Source: Pleodorina starrii (Eukaryota > Chlorophyta > Chlorophyceae > Chlamydomonadales > Volvocaceae). Taken from it: a DNA stretch of 64,000 bases. The position numbers and the translations under genes are program-made. Location of the stretch: the NCBI GenBank assembly GCA_030267565.1, contig BRXU01000021.1, positions 876,001-940,000 on the forward strand, in the 5' to 3' direction. A model generated the notes under the pieces. The model saw only the letters and a list, made by a program, of their open reading frames with translations. It was not told where the DNA came from and ran no database searches. Shown here piece after piece: positions 1 through 11,868 of the stretch. The number at the start of each line of letters is the position of its first letter. Positions within the stretch are counted from its first letter, which is position 1.

Positions 1-1767
1 AGGGCGAGGTGGTGGCGGTGGGGATGGGGACGGAGGGCATGGCGGCAGCGGTGGTGATGGGGATGGAGGGCGTGGCGGCGGCGGGTGAGATGGGGATGTA
101 GGGCGTGGCGATGGCGGTGGGGTTGGGGATGGAGGGGATGGTGGTGAAGGTGGGGATGGAGACGGAGGATGTGGCGGCGGCGACGGTGATGGCAATGGGA
201 AAGGTGGGTTTGGTGAAGGTGGAGAAGGGGAAGGAGGGGGAGGCGTAGGAGGAAATGGGGAAGGATGAAGTGGGGATGAAGATTGCGGTTGTGGGGGTTG
301 AGGAGGTGGTGGAAGTGGTGCTGTGGCAAAGGGAGGAGAGGGCGAGGGACTGGAAGATGGCTTAGGTGAAGGGGATAATGGGATGGCCGTAAGAGATGGC
401 GGGGTGGGTGGGGGTGGAGGTGGAGGTAATGGTGGCCTGGGTGGTGGTGGTGAAGGTGGCCTCGGTGGGCTAGGTGGAGGTGGTGATGGGGGTGGTGGTG
501 GGGACGGGGGGAGAGGAGAGGGGGGGCTGGGTGGCACTGGGGAGGGTGGCTGTGGTGATGGTGGGAGGGGTGGTGAAGGGCTGGGCGGGCTGGGTGGCAA
601 TGGGGAGGGTGGCTGTGGTGATGGTGGCAGGGGTGGTGAAGGGCTGGGTGGGCTGGGTGGCAATGGGGAGGGTGGCTGTGGTGATGGTGGCAGGGGTGGA
701 TAAGGGCTGGGAGGGCTGGGGGGCAATGGGGAGGGTGGCTGTGGTGATGGTGGCAGGGGTGGTGAAGGGCTGGGTGGGCTGGGTGGCAATGGGGAGGGTG
801 GCTGTGGTGATGGTGGCAGGGGTGGCGAAGGGCTGGGCGGGCTGGGGGGCAATGGGGAGGGTGGCTGTGGTGATGGTGGCAGGGGTGGTGAAGGGCTGGG
901 TGGGCTGGGTGGCAATGGGGAGGGTGGCTGTGGTGATGGTGGTAGGGGTGGCGAAGGGCTGGGCGGGCTGGGGGGCAATGGGGAGGGTGGCTGTGGTGAT
1001 GGTGGCAGGGGTGGATAAGGGCTGGGCGGGCTGGGTGGCAATGGGGAGGGTGGCTGTGGTGATGGTGGCAGGGGTGGTGATGAAGGTCTGGGTGGGCTGG
1101 GCGGCAGTGGTGATGGTGGCAGGGGTGATGGCGGCGGATAGGGGCAGCAGTCGACCCCGAACCTGACAAAGCCAGAAGCGAAGCTTTCTCCAAATGCTGT
1201 GAAATTGCAACCAATCGTACCAATTTGCCAAAAGATTGCATATTCATCTACAAAGGCAATGAGGACTAGCCGCGTCACCGAGGAGCAGCCAATGGTCGGC
1301 ATCGTACTGATCCAGTTAGACATCGCGCTGACGGATACTTCATTGCTGCCCATTGAGAAGATTCTGTTAAAATCTATAATGAACAAAGGGTCAGGGCATG
1401 TACCTCCAGCAGGATAGTAGGAAGCAAACTCAGACTCGGTAAGAAAACGCAAAGCGGCCCGATATCGGTAAGGTTCTGCTCGCCAATACCAGGATGGTTC
1501 TGTATTTGTGAAGGTGCCATCGGCGTTAGGCACGTCCACAATAAGCTTTGACATGTTGGCGCGGACACTGTGGGTGTCCTCGTTCACCCCATCCAAGACA
1601 AGCTCCGACGACACACGTACTCCATCCGAGTTGTAAAGACGGTACTGGCAGGGTGCGGCCAGAGAAAGCGATTTTAGGAGCGCCAGGACTGCCAGCATCA
1701 CCAGCAATACGTTATTATTATTAGCACTAATAATGACCCGCGGCGGGTAGCCGTCCTTGGCGCACAT
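1..1767 (-). CDS. Hydroxyproline-rich, pherophorin-like cell-wall glycoprotein (5' part, runs off window)
   Basis: One uninterrupted minus-strand frame of 589 codons runs from an ATG at 1767 to the left edge with no stop or intron, so the C-terminus lies outside. Residues ~20-38 form a hydrophobic stretch ([20 protein letters not shown]) like a signal peptide or anchor, followed by PCQYRLYN. A globular domain follows to ~residue 210, with scattered cysteines (PCQY, GTCPD, IGCSS, IGCNF, DCCP) and N-glycosylation sequons (NMS, NFT). From ~1140 down to 1 the protein is an extensin-like rod of PSP, SPP and PLPP repeats, partly in 21-residue units. A signal peptide, a Cys-bearing head and a Pro/Ser rod are typical of volvocine extracellular-matrix HRGPs. 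The head does not clearly match the classical pherophorin domain, so the family name is an inference. Likely secreted and prolyl-hydroxylated. Confidence 0.78.
   Translation of the reverse strand, partial: MCAKDGYPPRVIISANNNNVLLVMLAVLALLKSLSLAAPCQYRLYNSDGVRVSSELVLDGVNEDTHSVRANMSKLIVDVPNADGTFTNTEPSWYWRAEPYRYRAALRFLTESEFASYYPAGGTCPDPLFIIDFNRIFSMGSNEVSVSAMSNWISTMPTIGCSSVTRLVLIAFVDEYAIFWQIGTIGCNFTAFGESFASGFVRFGVDCCPYPPPSPLPPSPLPPSPPRPSSPPLPPSPQPPSPLPPSPPSPYPPLPPSPQPPSPLPPSPPSPSPPLPPSPQPPSPLPPSPPSPSPPLPPSPQPPSPLPPSPPSPSPPLPPSPQPPSPLPPSPPSPSPPLPPSPQPPSPLPPSPPSPYPPLPPSPQPPSPLPPSPPSPSPPLPPSPQPPSPLPPSPPSPSPPLPPSPQPPSPVPPSPPSPLPPSPPPPPSPPPPSPPRPPSPPPPRPPLPPPPPPPTPPSLTAIPLSPSPKPSSSPSPSPPFATAPLPPPPQPPQPQSSSPLHPSPFPPTPPPPSPSPPSPNPPFPLPSPSPPPHPPSPSPPSPPSPPSPTPPPSPRPTSPSHPPPPRPPSPSPPLPPCPPSPSPPPPPRP
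545..1111. repeat. 63-bp coding minisatellite in the HRGP rod
   Basis: Units starting GGTGGCTGTGGTGATGG recur at 545 and every 63 bases to 1049, about nine copies with few differences. On the minus strand each unit encodes 21 residues of SPP/PLPP-rich rod, so length changes stay in frame. Confidence 0.9.
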
Positions 1768-2700
1768 TTTTGTTTCTTGGCAACGTGGCGTACAAAAATG
1801 ACGGATTTTTATTTTGCTCTGGTGCCTGATGCTTGCTATTACCGAACTTATGTCAGGCGAGCGTCAAACTACTTGGTTCCCAGATGCTGAGTCGTGTGAC
1901 CCAACACGCTTACGACAGTAATTAAAGGCGACAAAGTTGCACATGTGAAGATGACTGAGAGACTGCGATGAGTCGGGCTAAAATACTCTTGCTTAGCCGC
2001 CGCCAGAAAGAGAACTGCAGCTGTACATGTGGCGACGGAAAATACGGAGTCTGGGAGACACACCTATTTGGGAAACACACGTATGCAAGCAACTTACACA
2101 AACTTTGTGCCTGCGAGGGCCCGTACAAGCGCATATCAAAGGCGACACGCTTTTTATTTGAAGTCGCCCATGGATTCCCAAAACGGACGACAATAGGAAA
2201 GGCGGTGACGCATGCGTACTGCGCAGGAAGGAGAACCAAGCGCTCGGAGGACGCACACGTTGCGTATAAACACATGCTGTTGTATCACTTGTACTCGTTA
2301 GCTGCTCCCTCTGTCACTCTGACCCGTTTGTCTGACCTTGCTCTGTATTCCGGCCGTCCATCTGACTGTGGCCGTTTCATCTGTCTAACTGTTAACTGTT
2401 TATCCTGTTTAGGTACTGAACCGTGTCTGCACCGGTTCCTCTCCTGAGAGATTTATATAAGCATTCTGGCTTATATGGCGGTATCTGAATATCGCTGGTC
2501 GCTGCGTTCCTGGTTTCTGAACCGGTCCAGCGGGTTAAGGTGTCTGTAATACCTGCCTCGTCAAAAGGCACCGTCCCCACGTTTCAGGTGTACGTTCAAG
2601 CGTCTAAACTGCCGCTCCGTCACTGTACGGATGGTATAAAGACTGTGGTCTTTCCTTAACCGGTGAATGTTATCACCACCTTTCGGACTTACACTTAATA
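1768..2700. other. HRGP upstream region plus repeat Z copy 1
   Basis: This should hold the HRGP promoter, but I see no clear TATA box. Positions ~2113-2278 are an inverted copy of ~10135-10310 (repeat Z). The short frames here are not believable genes. Confidence 0.5.
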
Positions 2701-3374
2701 CAAGTAAGGGCCTCCGGCAGTCCCGCTTTTGGTGTAAGCAGGCCGTGTGTAGCGGACCAGCGGAACCAACGCACTAGCCGAGGCATCGGAAATAGGGAGA
2801 GGTAGGTAGTCCTGGGTAGTCAGTTGCCTTTTATTCAGGAGGTTCATGCGCGGTCAGGGCATGGCTCCAAAACACGTCCTAAACACGGATGCAAGCTTGC
2901 AAGGCCAAACACATCTGCCACGTCCGCGCGACAACGCGCAGCTGAAAAGCGGGCTCCATCAGGGTTGGCGAGCGGCAGTCGGGAGTAGGAGAGGCAGGCG
3001 AAGCAATCAAGCACAGTGATTGCAAGTGTATTGTACGCCCCGTTGGAGTGTTGCATGACTGGCGTGCATTGGTGCGCTAGCAAGCGCAACCCACAGCTGT
3101 ACACTTCCGCCCAGCACCACGCCCCAAGGAAAGCCGTAAAAACCCAGTGCCCATGCACAGGTGAGAACGCCCTCTCCCAGTGCCGACCCCTTTCCCAGAT
3201 CAGAAAGGTGACGCCCCCAACCTCCGTCCTCACGCAGCATATGAAAATAGCATTCATTGTCCCCAACATGCACTCGCACCCGCACGGCTTAGGGCCAGGT
3301 GCGTGTTGGCCGGGTGCGTGTTGCCGGGCAGGGGCACACCGTCCACCGCAAGGCGCCACTTGATCTCCATGTTG

Positions 3375-4846
3375 TCATTCTCCCAGCGCACTCCAAACCC
3401 CAGGCGTGCCTGGGTTGCCCGTAAGCGGCTGAGCTCGGTGGCGAGGTCGGGCAACGCCGGGTTCTCCGGCGTGCTCAGGGCCTCCCGCACAAACTCGGTG
3501 ATCAGACCCACTCGCCGCTCGCTGGCAGGCCCGTCCTTCAGTTGTGTCGCCTGGCTGGCCGTCAGGCGGCGCAGTGGCACTGCATCCGTCAGGCGGCGCA
3601 GTGGCACTGCATCCGTCAGGCGGCGCAGTGGCACTGCAGCCGCCCAGTCGCCCGACGATCATGGCCATCACCTGCACGCAGTCTGGCGGTGGCAGTGCCG
3701 GCGGTTGCTGCTGCTGCTGCTGGGGGCCTTCCGCCTCCGCCTGCTGCCGCCGCTGCTGCCGTAGCCTGGCCTCCACCATACAGGCTGACTCCAGGCAGGC
3801 CGGGCCGATATCGTTATGCAGGCCCCCCAGAGCTGCAAGGGTGGCGTCCGTGTCCTGCAGTTGGGCTGGGGTCGTGGCTGGGTCGAGGTGCTCACGGGCC
3901 CACACGTGCCAGGCTGCTCCCTAAAGGGTGGTGGCTGGGCCAGGCGGGTACGGCGGATGCCTGGGCCCCGCTCCTCACTTCGGCGTGGCAGCAGATGCAG
4001 TGCCGCGACCCTGTGGTCTGACGGTGTGTGGAAGGTGATGGCGGTGTGGCATATGTACGGCAGCATGGGTTGGATGATGTAGATGCGGTCGCGGCGGGAG
4101 CCCCCCGGGGTGGGGGTGCGGTACAGGTGGGTGAAGTCGTGGCGCAGGGGGTGGAGGTGTCGGTGGGTGTGAACCATGGCGGGGCCCGCCTGCCGTCTCA
4201 CGTCCGCTATCGGCCCGGCCCCCCCTGGGCCCCCTGACGATTCCCGCTCCGGGTCCTTTACAAAGTTAAAGTCGCCCGCTCAGATGAGGGTGGTGTCGTT
4301 GTCTGCAGCTGTAGCACGCGTCGCTGTGGCAGCAGCCAGGATGTTGCTGAATCAAAGGCGCCGTGTATCCGCTGCCGCTGTGGTGGACCCGTGGGGAGGT
4401 AGACGTTGCAGATATGCAGGCAGTGGCCCCCCAAACGGAGCACACACTCGGTGAACCGGCCCCGCGCGCATGCAGGGAGGGTTGCGGCCGGTGGCGGCTC
4501 CAGGGCGGCCGCGAGCCCCTGACGCACGAGGATGAGGACCCCCGCCGCGTGGGTCGAGCCAGACCGCGAGTGCGCCGCTACGTGCCAACCTTGGGTGTGC
4601 CCCTGCAGCATTGCTGCATGGCGTAGGTCCCGCTTAAAGAGGCACTGGTGCTGGATGTTGGTATGGTGGGTCTCCTGTAGAGACACCACATCCAGACGCA
4701 GCTCTGCCTACTGCCATATATACTGCTGCCTGAAGACGGTTCCCATGTGACGCCAGCAGCCCATGCATGTTGTGCGTGGCGATCCGGAGTGGATGGCCTT
4801 GCACAGCATTCCGCTGCTGCATTCTTCCCGTCCCCCTTATTGGCAC
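3375..4846 (-). pseudogene. LINE ORF2 fragment: L1-type endonuclease domain, broken
   Basis: The exonuclease-endonuclease-phosphatase fold can be followed in order: IATHNMHG (catalytic Asn, ~4780), VVSLQETHHTN (catalytic Glu, ~4690), GVLILVRQG, CNVYLPTG (~4400), AGDFNFV (Asp/Asn pair, ~4262), RRDRIYI (~4090) and PSDHRVA (Asp-His, ~4020). These are the signature residues of non-LTR retrotransposon endonucleases. The frame breaks near 4695 and near 4370, and an in-frame TGA sits directly before AGDFN where Trp would be expected. Downstream frames carry a Gln-rich run and three 27-bp repeats (3561-3641). Dead copy. Confidence 0.78.
3561..3641. repeat. 27-bp tandem triplet
   Basis: Three near-identical 27-bp units starting GTCAGGCGGCGCAGTGGCAC at 3561, 3588 and 3615, within the LINE 3' region. 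The length is a multiple of three. Confidence 0.9.
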
Positions 4847-4849
4847 CTA

Positions 4850-6496
4850 CGTAATTTCAGTGCTCCGCCTCCATGGCGGTGGGGGTGTGTTCTTCCTCCT
4901 CCTCGTCCTCCTGCCTTGATGCTGGCCCGAGGAGCGGAAGGTTCAGCTGCTGCCGGCCTCGTTGGGCAACTTCGTGCTGGGTGTGGGGTTTGACGTTTGC
5001 TGGTGGAGGAGTCTGCACCCGCTGCAGGCTGGGGATCTGTGATCCGTCCGAAGGCTTGGCCTGGCTGCCGGTCGCCAGCATTGCGGTCAACTGCGCCGTG
5101 GCCTCCTCTGCTGCCTGCTGAGCCTTCCGCTCCTCCATGTTCTTCTTGCGGGCCTCCAGGGCCTTTTTTTCTTTGCGCCTTGTTCCGCTCGGCTCGCTCC
5201 TTTTCGGACAGATGCTCGAGCCGTTGCCGCTTCCGCTTTGGGGCCTCGGGGCCTGCTGGGCCCTGGTCGGGCTGTGTGCGCTCCTGTTGCGCGCGGCCAC
5301 TGCCTGGCTTTGCTCCCGGTAGCCTTTCGCCTGCTGCCTGCCCCCGTAAGACCTGACTTGAACCAGAAAGGGGGGGCTGTAGCGGCTGCGGGGGCCGATG
5401 GGTCTCGCTCCTGCAGCACTGCTGCCACCGCACCGCTGCTGTGGACGTACGTGGTGGCCGCCTCCATCCAGGTGTCGGTGTCCTGTTTCGTCGCCATGCA
5501 TGGAGTCGCCTGTGCCTGCAACCCTGGTTGGGTTGCCGCCATCGTGGGGTCCGGCTGTGGGGCCGATGGCAGCTGCGGCTGTTAAGTCGGTGACGGTGGT
5601 GGGGTTTGTATACGTGTGCTGGGCCTGCGGCGGCGGCGGGGTCGGCGGCCGTTGCATCTGGGCCTGCACCGGTGGCTGGGCCTGCAGCTGTGGGGCTGGT
5701 GGCGGCGGCGGCGCCCACGGCGGCGGTGGGGCCTGCCTCGATGGCGGGGCCCGAGGCAGGGATGGCGCTCGCAGTGGCGGCTGTGTCCGCGGTGGCGGTG
5801 GGGCCTGCTGCGGCGGCAGGGCCTGCTGGGGGTAAATCGTTGTACTACTTACGGTCACGGTGACCGGTGGGGCCCTGGCTCGCTGCAGCAGTTGCCTGGT
5901 TTGCCCACATGGAGTTGGGGAGCCTGGGTGCCGCGGCCGCCATGGCGGCCCATGTGTCTGCTCCGGCTGCAGTGGCAGTGATGTTGGCTGATGCCAGAGG
6001 CGTGGGTGGGGGTGGGTCATGCCGGGCGTGATGCCCACCCCCATGGGTGCGTGCTGTATTCCTGCTCCCACCTCGGGCTCCGGGCCCCATCTATCTGGTC
6101 CGCTGTACGGCCGCAGCGTACGGTGGCGGCACCCCGCTCGAGGGGCCTGGCTGGGCCGGGGCAGCTGCGGTCTGGGCGGCTTGGTGTTGCTATTGCAACT
6201 GCTGCAGCTGCTGCATCTGGCGCGCCAGCTCCGTCCGTGGCGGCCGTTTGCAAGGCAAGGTGAATGGTCCCCCCCGATCTTTGGGCGTGAGCCTGCTGTA
6301 TGTCCAGGTGAGGCGCCGGCTTCTGGAAACCCATCTTGTCCCATGTGCGCCGCGGGGTGGAGGAGGACATCGCGAGGATCTTCGAATTATCTCTCAGCCT
6401 GGGGCCGATGTGGCTGTGAGCGAGTTGCTGAACTGTCGCCTGTCCATTTGTACGTCGTTGGGGCGCGGAGGTCCGCGCCCGTCCGTTTTCAGCCAT
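4850..6496 (-). pseudogene. LINE ORF1-like (nucleic-acid-binding protein) remnant
   Basis: No single frame covers this region, but the coding signal moves between frames. It starts MAENGRARTSAPQRR near 6496, passes through a Pro/Gln/Ala-rich part (~6200-5600), then a natural-looking stretch containing TKQDTDTWMEAATTYVHSSG (~5480), and ends in a highly charged coiled-coil-like segment rich in K, E and A (~5190-5080) and a DEEEEEE tail near 4900. At least two frameshifts are needed. The position just upstream of the endonuclease frame fits L1 ORF1. No sequence family match is claimed. Confidence 0.5.
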
Positions 6497-7195
6497 GATG
6501 GCCTATCCTATCTAGGCATTTTGCATTACGGTCGAAATTTCGCATTTGCCGCGGCCGAATAGGTCGGCCAGTGGCAGTTCGCGGACGCATTTATGTTGTT
6601 GCGATACTGGAACGTGGTGTCTCGCCCTGGCAAGTGCTGTGCGGTTGTGATGGTCGTTGGCGGCCGTTGCCGCTTTGGTAGTCATGAGGGCCAAGATGTC
6701 GCCCAGCCCTGCCCTGCCCGGCGGTTTGTGAGCCATCTGTTATCATTCATGTAAGCATACTCGTTACATCAAATTATTACACGTTTCGCTGTCCCGCTCG
6801 TTCCCAACTTTCATTGCCCTTGCCCAAGGTCTGCTCTAGTGGACATGGACATGGCTGCACATGGCAACATGTCCACTACTTCTGTGCGTTAATTTCTCAG
6901 ACGCGGTCGCGTTATGTTGGGCGTTGGTGGACGTTTCAGTTTTGGTCGTCACGGGGGCGATTATGTCGCCCAGCCCTGCCCGGGCCGGCCTTTTTTGTGT
7001 TTTCCATTCCTCATCCTGTTCCGTCTCCTCTACGGTCGTCGGCAGTGTGTAGTGAGCTCGCCCAAGGCATTTTCGCGTTGCGCGTACCTTCCTGGTACTG
7101 CTTTTTACCGCTGTATTGGGTCCCATGTACTGGGTCCCACGCAGTACCTAGGGACATAAACCTCTTTTGGTTCTTAGAACCAAAATCGGTAACAA

Positions 7196-7917
7196 GTAAG
7201 GGCCTCCGGCAGTCCCGCTTTTGGTGTAAGCAGGCCGTGTGTAGCGGACCAGCGCAAGGGAAAGGTAGGTTGTCCTGGGTAGTCAGTTGCCCTTTATTCA
7301 GGAGGTTCATGTGCGGTCAGGGCATGGCTCCAAAAACACGTCCTAAACACGGATGCAAGCTTGCAAGGCCCAACACATCCGCCACGTCCGCGCGACAACG
7401 CGCAGCTAAAAAGCGGGCTCCATCAGAGTTGGCGAGCGGTAGTCGGAAGTAGGAGAGGCAGGCGAAGGAAGCACAGTGATTGCAAGTGTATTGTACGCTC
7501 CGTTGGGGTGTTGCATGACTGGCGTGCATCGGTGCGCTAGCAAGCGCAACCCACAGCTGTACACTGCCGCCCAGCACCACGCCCCATGGAAAGCCGTAAA
7601 AACCCAGTGCCCATGCAAAGGTGAGAACGCCCTCTCCCAGTGCAGATCCCTTTTCCCAGATCAGAAAGGTGACGCCCCCAACCCCAATATCACTCGCACC
7701 CGCACGGCTTAGGGCCAGGTGCTTGTTGGCCGGGTGCGTGTTGCCGGTCAGGGGCACACCGTCCACCGCAAGGCGCCACGTGCTCTCCATGTTGTCATTC
7801 TCCCAGCGCACTCCAAACCACAGGCGTGCCTGGGTTGCCCGTAAGCGGCTGACCTCGGTGGCGAGGTCGGGCAACGTCGGGTTCTCCGGCGTGCTCAGGG
7901 CCTCCCGCACAAACTCG
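7196..7917 (-). mobile_element. L1-type LINE copy 2, 5'-truncated 3' end
   Basis: Closely matches the 3' part of copy 1 (2701-3490) in the same orientation. The minus-strand frame carries the ORF2 C-terminal piece FGVRWENDNMESTWRLAVDG and the shared 3' tail, which ends exactly where copy 1's 5' region begins. Similarity to copy 1 stops abruptly at ~7917. A 3'-anchored, 5'-truncated copy is the usual product of target-primed reverse transcription. Confidence 0.7.
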
Positions 7918-8506
7918 CAAACTACCGTACCGACGCAATCTTTTTGCGAATAAATAATTAACCGTTTGGGGCCTCGCAAAGTGTCAAACAAAACTCGGAA
8001 GGGTCCCTCGCAAATATTTTAAGTTTCAAAAAAAACCGCATTAGTACAAGACAGTGTAGCAGCAACCATCAACGGGTCGCGGCCCGAGCTGGAGTGGCTC
8101 CTGGGGCAGGGCGGCCAGGGACGCCTTTGCACGCTGGCCAAACCGTACGGCAAGATACCAACCTATATACCATCGTTTATAGCCGCTTACCAGTAGCCGC
8201 TCACCATAGGCCAACACCAGTGCAGCCGTGCTGTGCCCATGCTGTTGGAATCAATCTCGTTCCAATGACACTGGTGTATGACACGACTATGGCCATCGTA
8301 CTGCTACATCAAAACATATATTTTCCCTAAATGAACTTTTATCGTCTATGTTCGTATATACACCATCGTCTATACCCAATGGCAATAGACGGCTGGCTAT
8401 ACATCGGGTACCTATAGACGATCTATTCTAGTTTTGGTCTAAGTGACGACCGGGGTGACTATAGACCAGTCGAAAAAATACAGACGCAGTGCCACCCCTA
8501 CCAGTT
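7918..8506. other. Gene-free spacer between LINE copies
   Basis: Nothing coding is visible. Around 8340-8470 an AT-richer stretch repeats short motifs such as TATAGACGA and ATCGTCTATA without forming a regular array. Confidence 0.4.
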
Positions 8507-9060
8507 ATTACCGATTTTGGTTCTAAGAACCAAAAGAGGTTTATGTCCCCAGGAGGGGGCGTGGGACCCGTACGTGGGACCCGTATAGCGGAAAAAAGCA
8601 GTACCAGGAAGGTACGCGCAACGCGAAAAAGCTGCGGGCGTGTTCACTGCACAGAGCCGACCGTACATGAGGAGCCGGAACAGGACGAGGAATGGAAGGC
8701 ACAAAGAAGGCCGGCTCGGGCCGGGCTGGGCGCCATAATCGCCCGCGTGACGACCAGAAATGAAACGTCCACTAATAACGACCACCAGAACGCGAACCCG
8801 TCTCAGAAAAGATCACACAGAAGTAGTGGACACGTTGCCATGCGTAGGCATGTCGACTGGAGCAGACAATGGGCAAGGGCAAGGAAAGTTGGAACGAGCG
8901 GGACAGCGAAACGTTCATTTCTTTAATGTAACGTGTATGCATACAGTAAAGTTATCAGAGGGCATAAAAACGGCCTGGCAGGGTAGGGCTGGGCGACATC
9001 TTGGCCCTCGTGACTACCAAAACGGCAACGGTCGCCAACGACCATCATAACAAGAAGGGC
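8507..9060 (+). repeat. Inverted copy of the LINE 5' region
   Basis: 8507-8850 is the reverse complement of ~6830-7195, and 8975-9060 of ~6640-6730, beginning at TTACCGATTTTGGTTC next to the copy 2 boundary. With the 1.3-kb spacer this makes a large imperfect palindrome. A further short piece of the same region (6590-6650) recurs inverted at 10574-10640. Confidence 0.7.
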
Positions 9061-10134
9061 CTGCGGCGATCCCGGAATTTGGTTGCGCCGTTGAGTTGTG
9101 GAAAGCGTGTGTTGAATGGAAGACGGACGACAGTCAGTGTGCCGCAGCCGGCGGTACGCAGCAGTAACAGGTCGGCTTGGAATTGCGGAATTCAACCGTG
9201 AGGAGTTCTACCAGTGCAGGGGACAGGGACACGGCTGAAGTGCCATGCGATCGCCTGCTGTTGGTCCTACACCAGGGCCCCCATGCATCGGTCACCCAGC
9301 CCTCTGCGAAGGCCGCGATCGAACTCGTGACCTTCCGGTCATAGATTCAGTGTCCTAACCCTTAGGCACATCATAGGATTCACAACCCAGTTCCGCGGGG
9401 CTGACGGTCCGCACGGCAGTTTTGCAGCTCCGCCGTAGACACGACGAAGAGGACGACCTGCACGCCCAAGGTGTTGTCTTCGTTGCGAACCCTACCCTAC
9501 TACCCCACTCTAGCCTACCGTACCCTAGTCAGCGCAACCGGGCTGCGGCTTGCTCCTGAGCATCATGCACAGCCCGCTCCAGCACATCCTGGCTCTGTTC
9601 GGCCTGCATCTCGCTCGCATTTCTTGCCCCCAACAACCGGGCTGCGGCCCGCTCCCGGGCACTGTGCACAGCCTGCTCGAGGCCACTTCGGTCCAGCTGG
9701 GCTACCGGCGGGTAGCCGCGTGTTATTACTCCTCAACGTTCTAGCCCAGGTTGGGCCGCCTTGCCCCAGGACGCCAGGAGCCATTCCAGCTCCGGTTTCG
9801 GCCTCCTAGGTCCTGCGCCTCGCGCATGCGTAACCGTCGCTTTGCATCCAAGCGCCATTCAGATTGGATTTGTATTTCTGATCGCGGTGTCGGTCCAGAG
9901 GTCTCCGCGTATTGCGTGAACCGTTCGCGTAACTGTCACAGCTCGCCATCTGGTCTTTATGGAATGTTGCATTCCCTCGCTAACATTTGTTGATACTCCT
10001 TCGCGCTGCCTTTGCATTGTCCGCGTTCGTCTTGGCATTGTCCGCTTCCCGCTTTCGGCCTTAGATCTCCTTCCCGCTGTTCGCGCTCCCGTGCTTTGCC
10101 TCGCACAAATGACTTCCATTTTTTATGCCATTCT
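9061..10134. other. Repeat-rich spacer without a gene
   Basis: Contains a tRNA-like fragment (listed separately) and two ~97-bp related segments beginning AACCGGGCTGCGGC at ~9536 and ~9635. Open frames are short and uncharacteristic. Confidence 0.4.
9291..9375 (-). repeat. tRNA-derived, SINE-like fragment
   Basis: On the minus strand the order TGCCTAAGGGTTAGGACAC (D-arm-like, containing an A-box-like motif), a possible anticodon loop, and GGTCACGAGTTCGATCGCGG (B-box-like) resembles a decayed tRNA body. The T-stem has mismatches and no clean acceptor stem closes, so it is not a functional tRNA gene. tRNA-headed SINEs are a plausible source. Confidence 0.35.
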
Positions 10135-10310
10135 TGCATGTGTTTCTACGCAACGTTTGCGTTCTCCGGACGCTTGGTTCTCCTTCCTGAGCAGTACGCA
10201 TGCGTCACCGCCTTTCCTATTGTGGTCCGTTCGAGCAAACGATGGGCGACTTTAATTCAGAAGCATTCAGAAGCACGTCGCCTTTCACATGCGCTTGTAC
10301 GGGCCCTCGC
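10135..10310 (+). repeat. Repeat Z copy 2
   Basis: About 170 bases closely matching the reverse complement of 2113-2278, including GCGTCACCGCCTTTCCTATT and GCTTGTACGGGCCCTCGCAG. The two copies flank the LINE cluster in inverted orientation. The family is not identified. Confidence 0.65.
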
Positions 10311-11868
10311 AGACACACAGCGCAGTGTGTCCTGCACTGGCGTCCTCAAGGCGCTTTCCCTTGTTTGACTCCATTTCGTCTCACCGATCCTTGCTTCCGA
10401 CTCGCATACTGCCGCCCTTGCCCTCTTCTGCATTTTCTCCTGTTATCGCGTGCTTCGGTGCCACTGACAATGCGATAGTACCGCTCGGTTACCGGCCACG
10501 TGTGTACTGCGGAGACACAAATGAGATCACAACTCCTCTGGTGCTTAACCCTTCAATTGGTCTGAGACCAATTTCCGGGTACAGCACAGCACTTGCCAGG
10601 GCGAGACACCCCGTTCCAGTATCGCAACGCCGAAACACGAGTAATAAATAAATGAGGAACCACGGAGGGCAACCGTAAATCAGCGCGACTGCGCGAGAGT
10701 AACGGCTTCACAGCGACGCACGGCCTGGAGGATAGGAGCGTTAGGACACGCAACACACCCGTGCTTCCGATGGAGCGAACATGGCTGCGCTCGCGCTAGG
10801 CGGCAACTAGCTGCGGTCGCTGCAAGAAGGCGTGATGCATAGCTAGTTCCACGCACAGCCTGGCCGCAGCAAGCCTGGCAGCGCCAGGTGACGAAGTGAC
10901 GAAGACCAAGTGACGAAGACCTGCTGCGGGTTGCAGTTCAGAACGTGCGAGCACGCTCTCTCGCACGATTGCCGGAAGGCCGCGGACGTGAGGATGCGTT
11001 GTTGGACAACATCCTACAACAAGCGCGACAACGCGCGCAGGTCCTCCTAGCAAGCCAACAGGCCCTGAGGGGATGAGGTATTTCAAAGCTCCCATCTAAA
11101 GGGGCACGGGCCATGTGGCGCATCCTCACCCGGCCGCGGCATGCATGGCCCTTTGCCCCCTATAACGGCCCCGTGTGCGGACGGCTGACCCTGGTCCGCG
11201 AGCACAGCCGTCCTTACCCCTCCCCCAACCCTCCACCCCAACCTCAACAAACCCGGAAGTGCAGCCTTCGCACGCACAACTGAGTACAGCTGACGAAAAG
11301 CCCCACCAGCTAGGTTATTATTGCCCAAGCATGCTTGGCGGTATGAGAGTCCCGTACACGGGCCTGTGCCGCCCGGATGCCAGATTCATAACAGTCCCTG
11401 CTTATAGTAGTAGCAACTTTCGCGGATGAAGGGTTCCCCCAATTCGAGTGTATGGAGGAAGCGATGTAATAGGATCCCCCTCGTTTGGCGAAGATGCTTG
11501 GGCGCATCTGAGTCCACCGCAATTCATTTGTCCCCTCGGGCCGCTAGTATTCCTTTGGGCCCTCGGCTCGTATGGGCTGTTTGCTCATGAGAGGAACACG
11601 CACCCCCAACCATGTAACAAACACACACAAAATAACAGTCGAGTCTCAGCTCCATCAGTAGATAGAGCACCAGCTCCACAAGCCATGGCCCTGTGTCAGC
11701 ACGAAATGTGCCACATCGTTGGGGGCCATGGCGATGACCGAACTCAGATTAGGCATTTAGCGGGCTGGGTGCACGGCTGGTGATGTACCGTCCTCGACGG
11801 TGTAGGTCGTGAAGACGGAGCGGAAGAGGCTGTAGCATCTCTTGTGGTGGTCGGCCGGCGTGCAGTAA
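10311..11868. other. Gene-free region
   Basis: Apart from a short LINE 5' fragment at 10574-10640, I see no coding region here. A segment near 11583-11635 (ACACGCACCCCCAACCATGT) resembles 62964-63000, suggesting an unidentified dispersed repeat. Confidence 0.4.

Larger units (their letters stand above)
2700..7195 (-). mobile_element. Degraded L1-type LINE, copy 1 (minus strand, RT core missing)
   Basis: Read on the minus strand, this holds a 5' untranslated region (~7195-6497), an ORF1-like region (~6496-4850), an apurinic-type endonuclease (~4846-3960), then the 3' end of ORF2 and a 3' tail ending at 2700 in CCCTTACTTG. The same 3' tail is found at 7196 (copy 2) and, on the plus strand, at ~13160 (copy 3). 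Between endonuclease and C-terminus there is far too little sequence for a reverse transcriptase, so an internal deletion has occurred. Several frameshifts and a stop make it non-functional. Confidence 0.8.
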
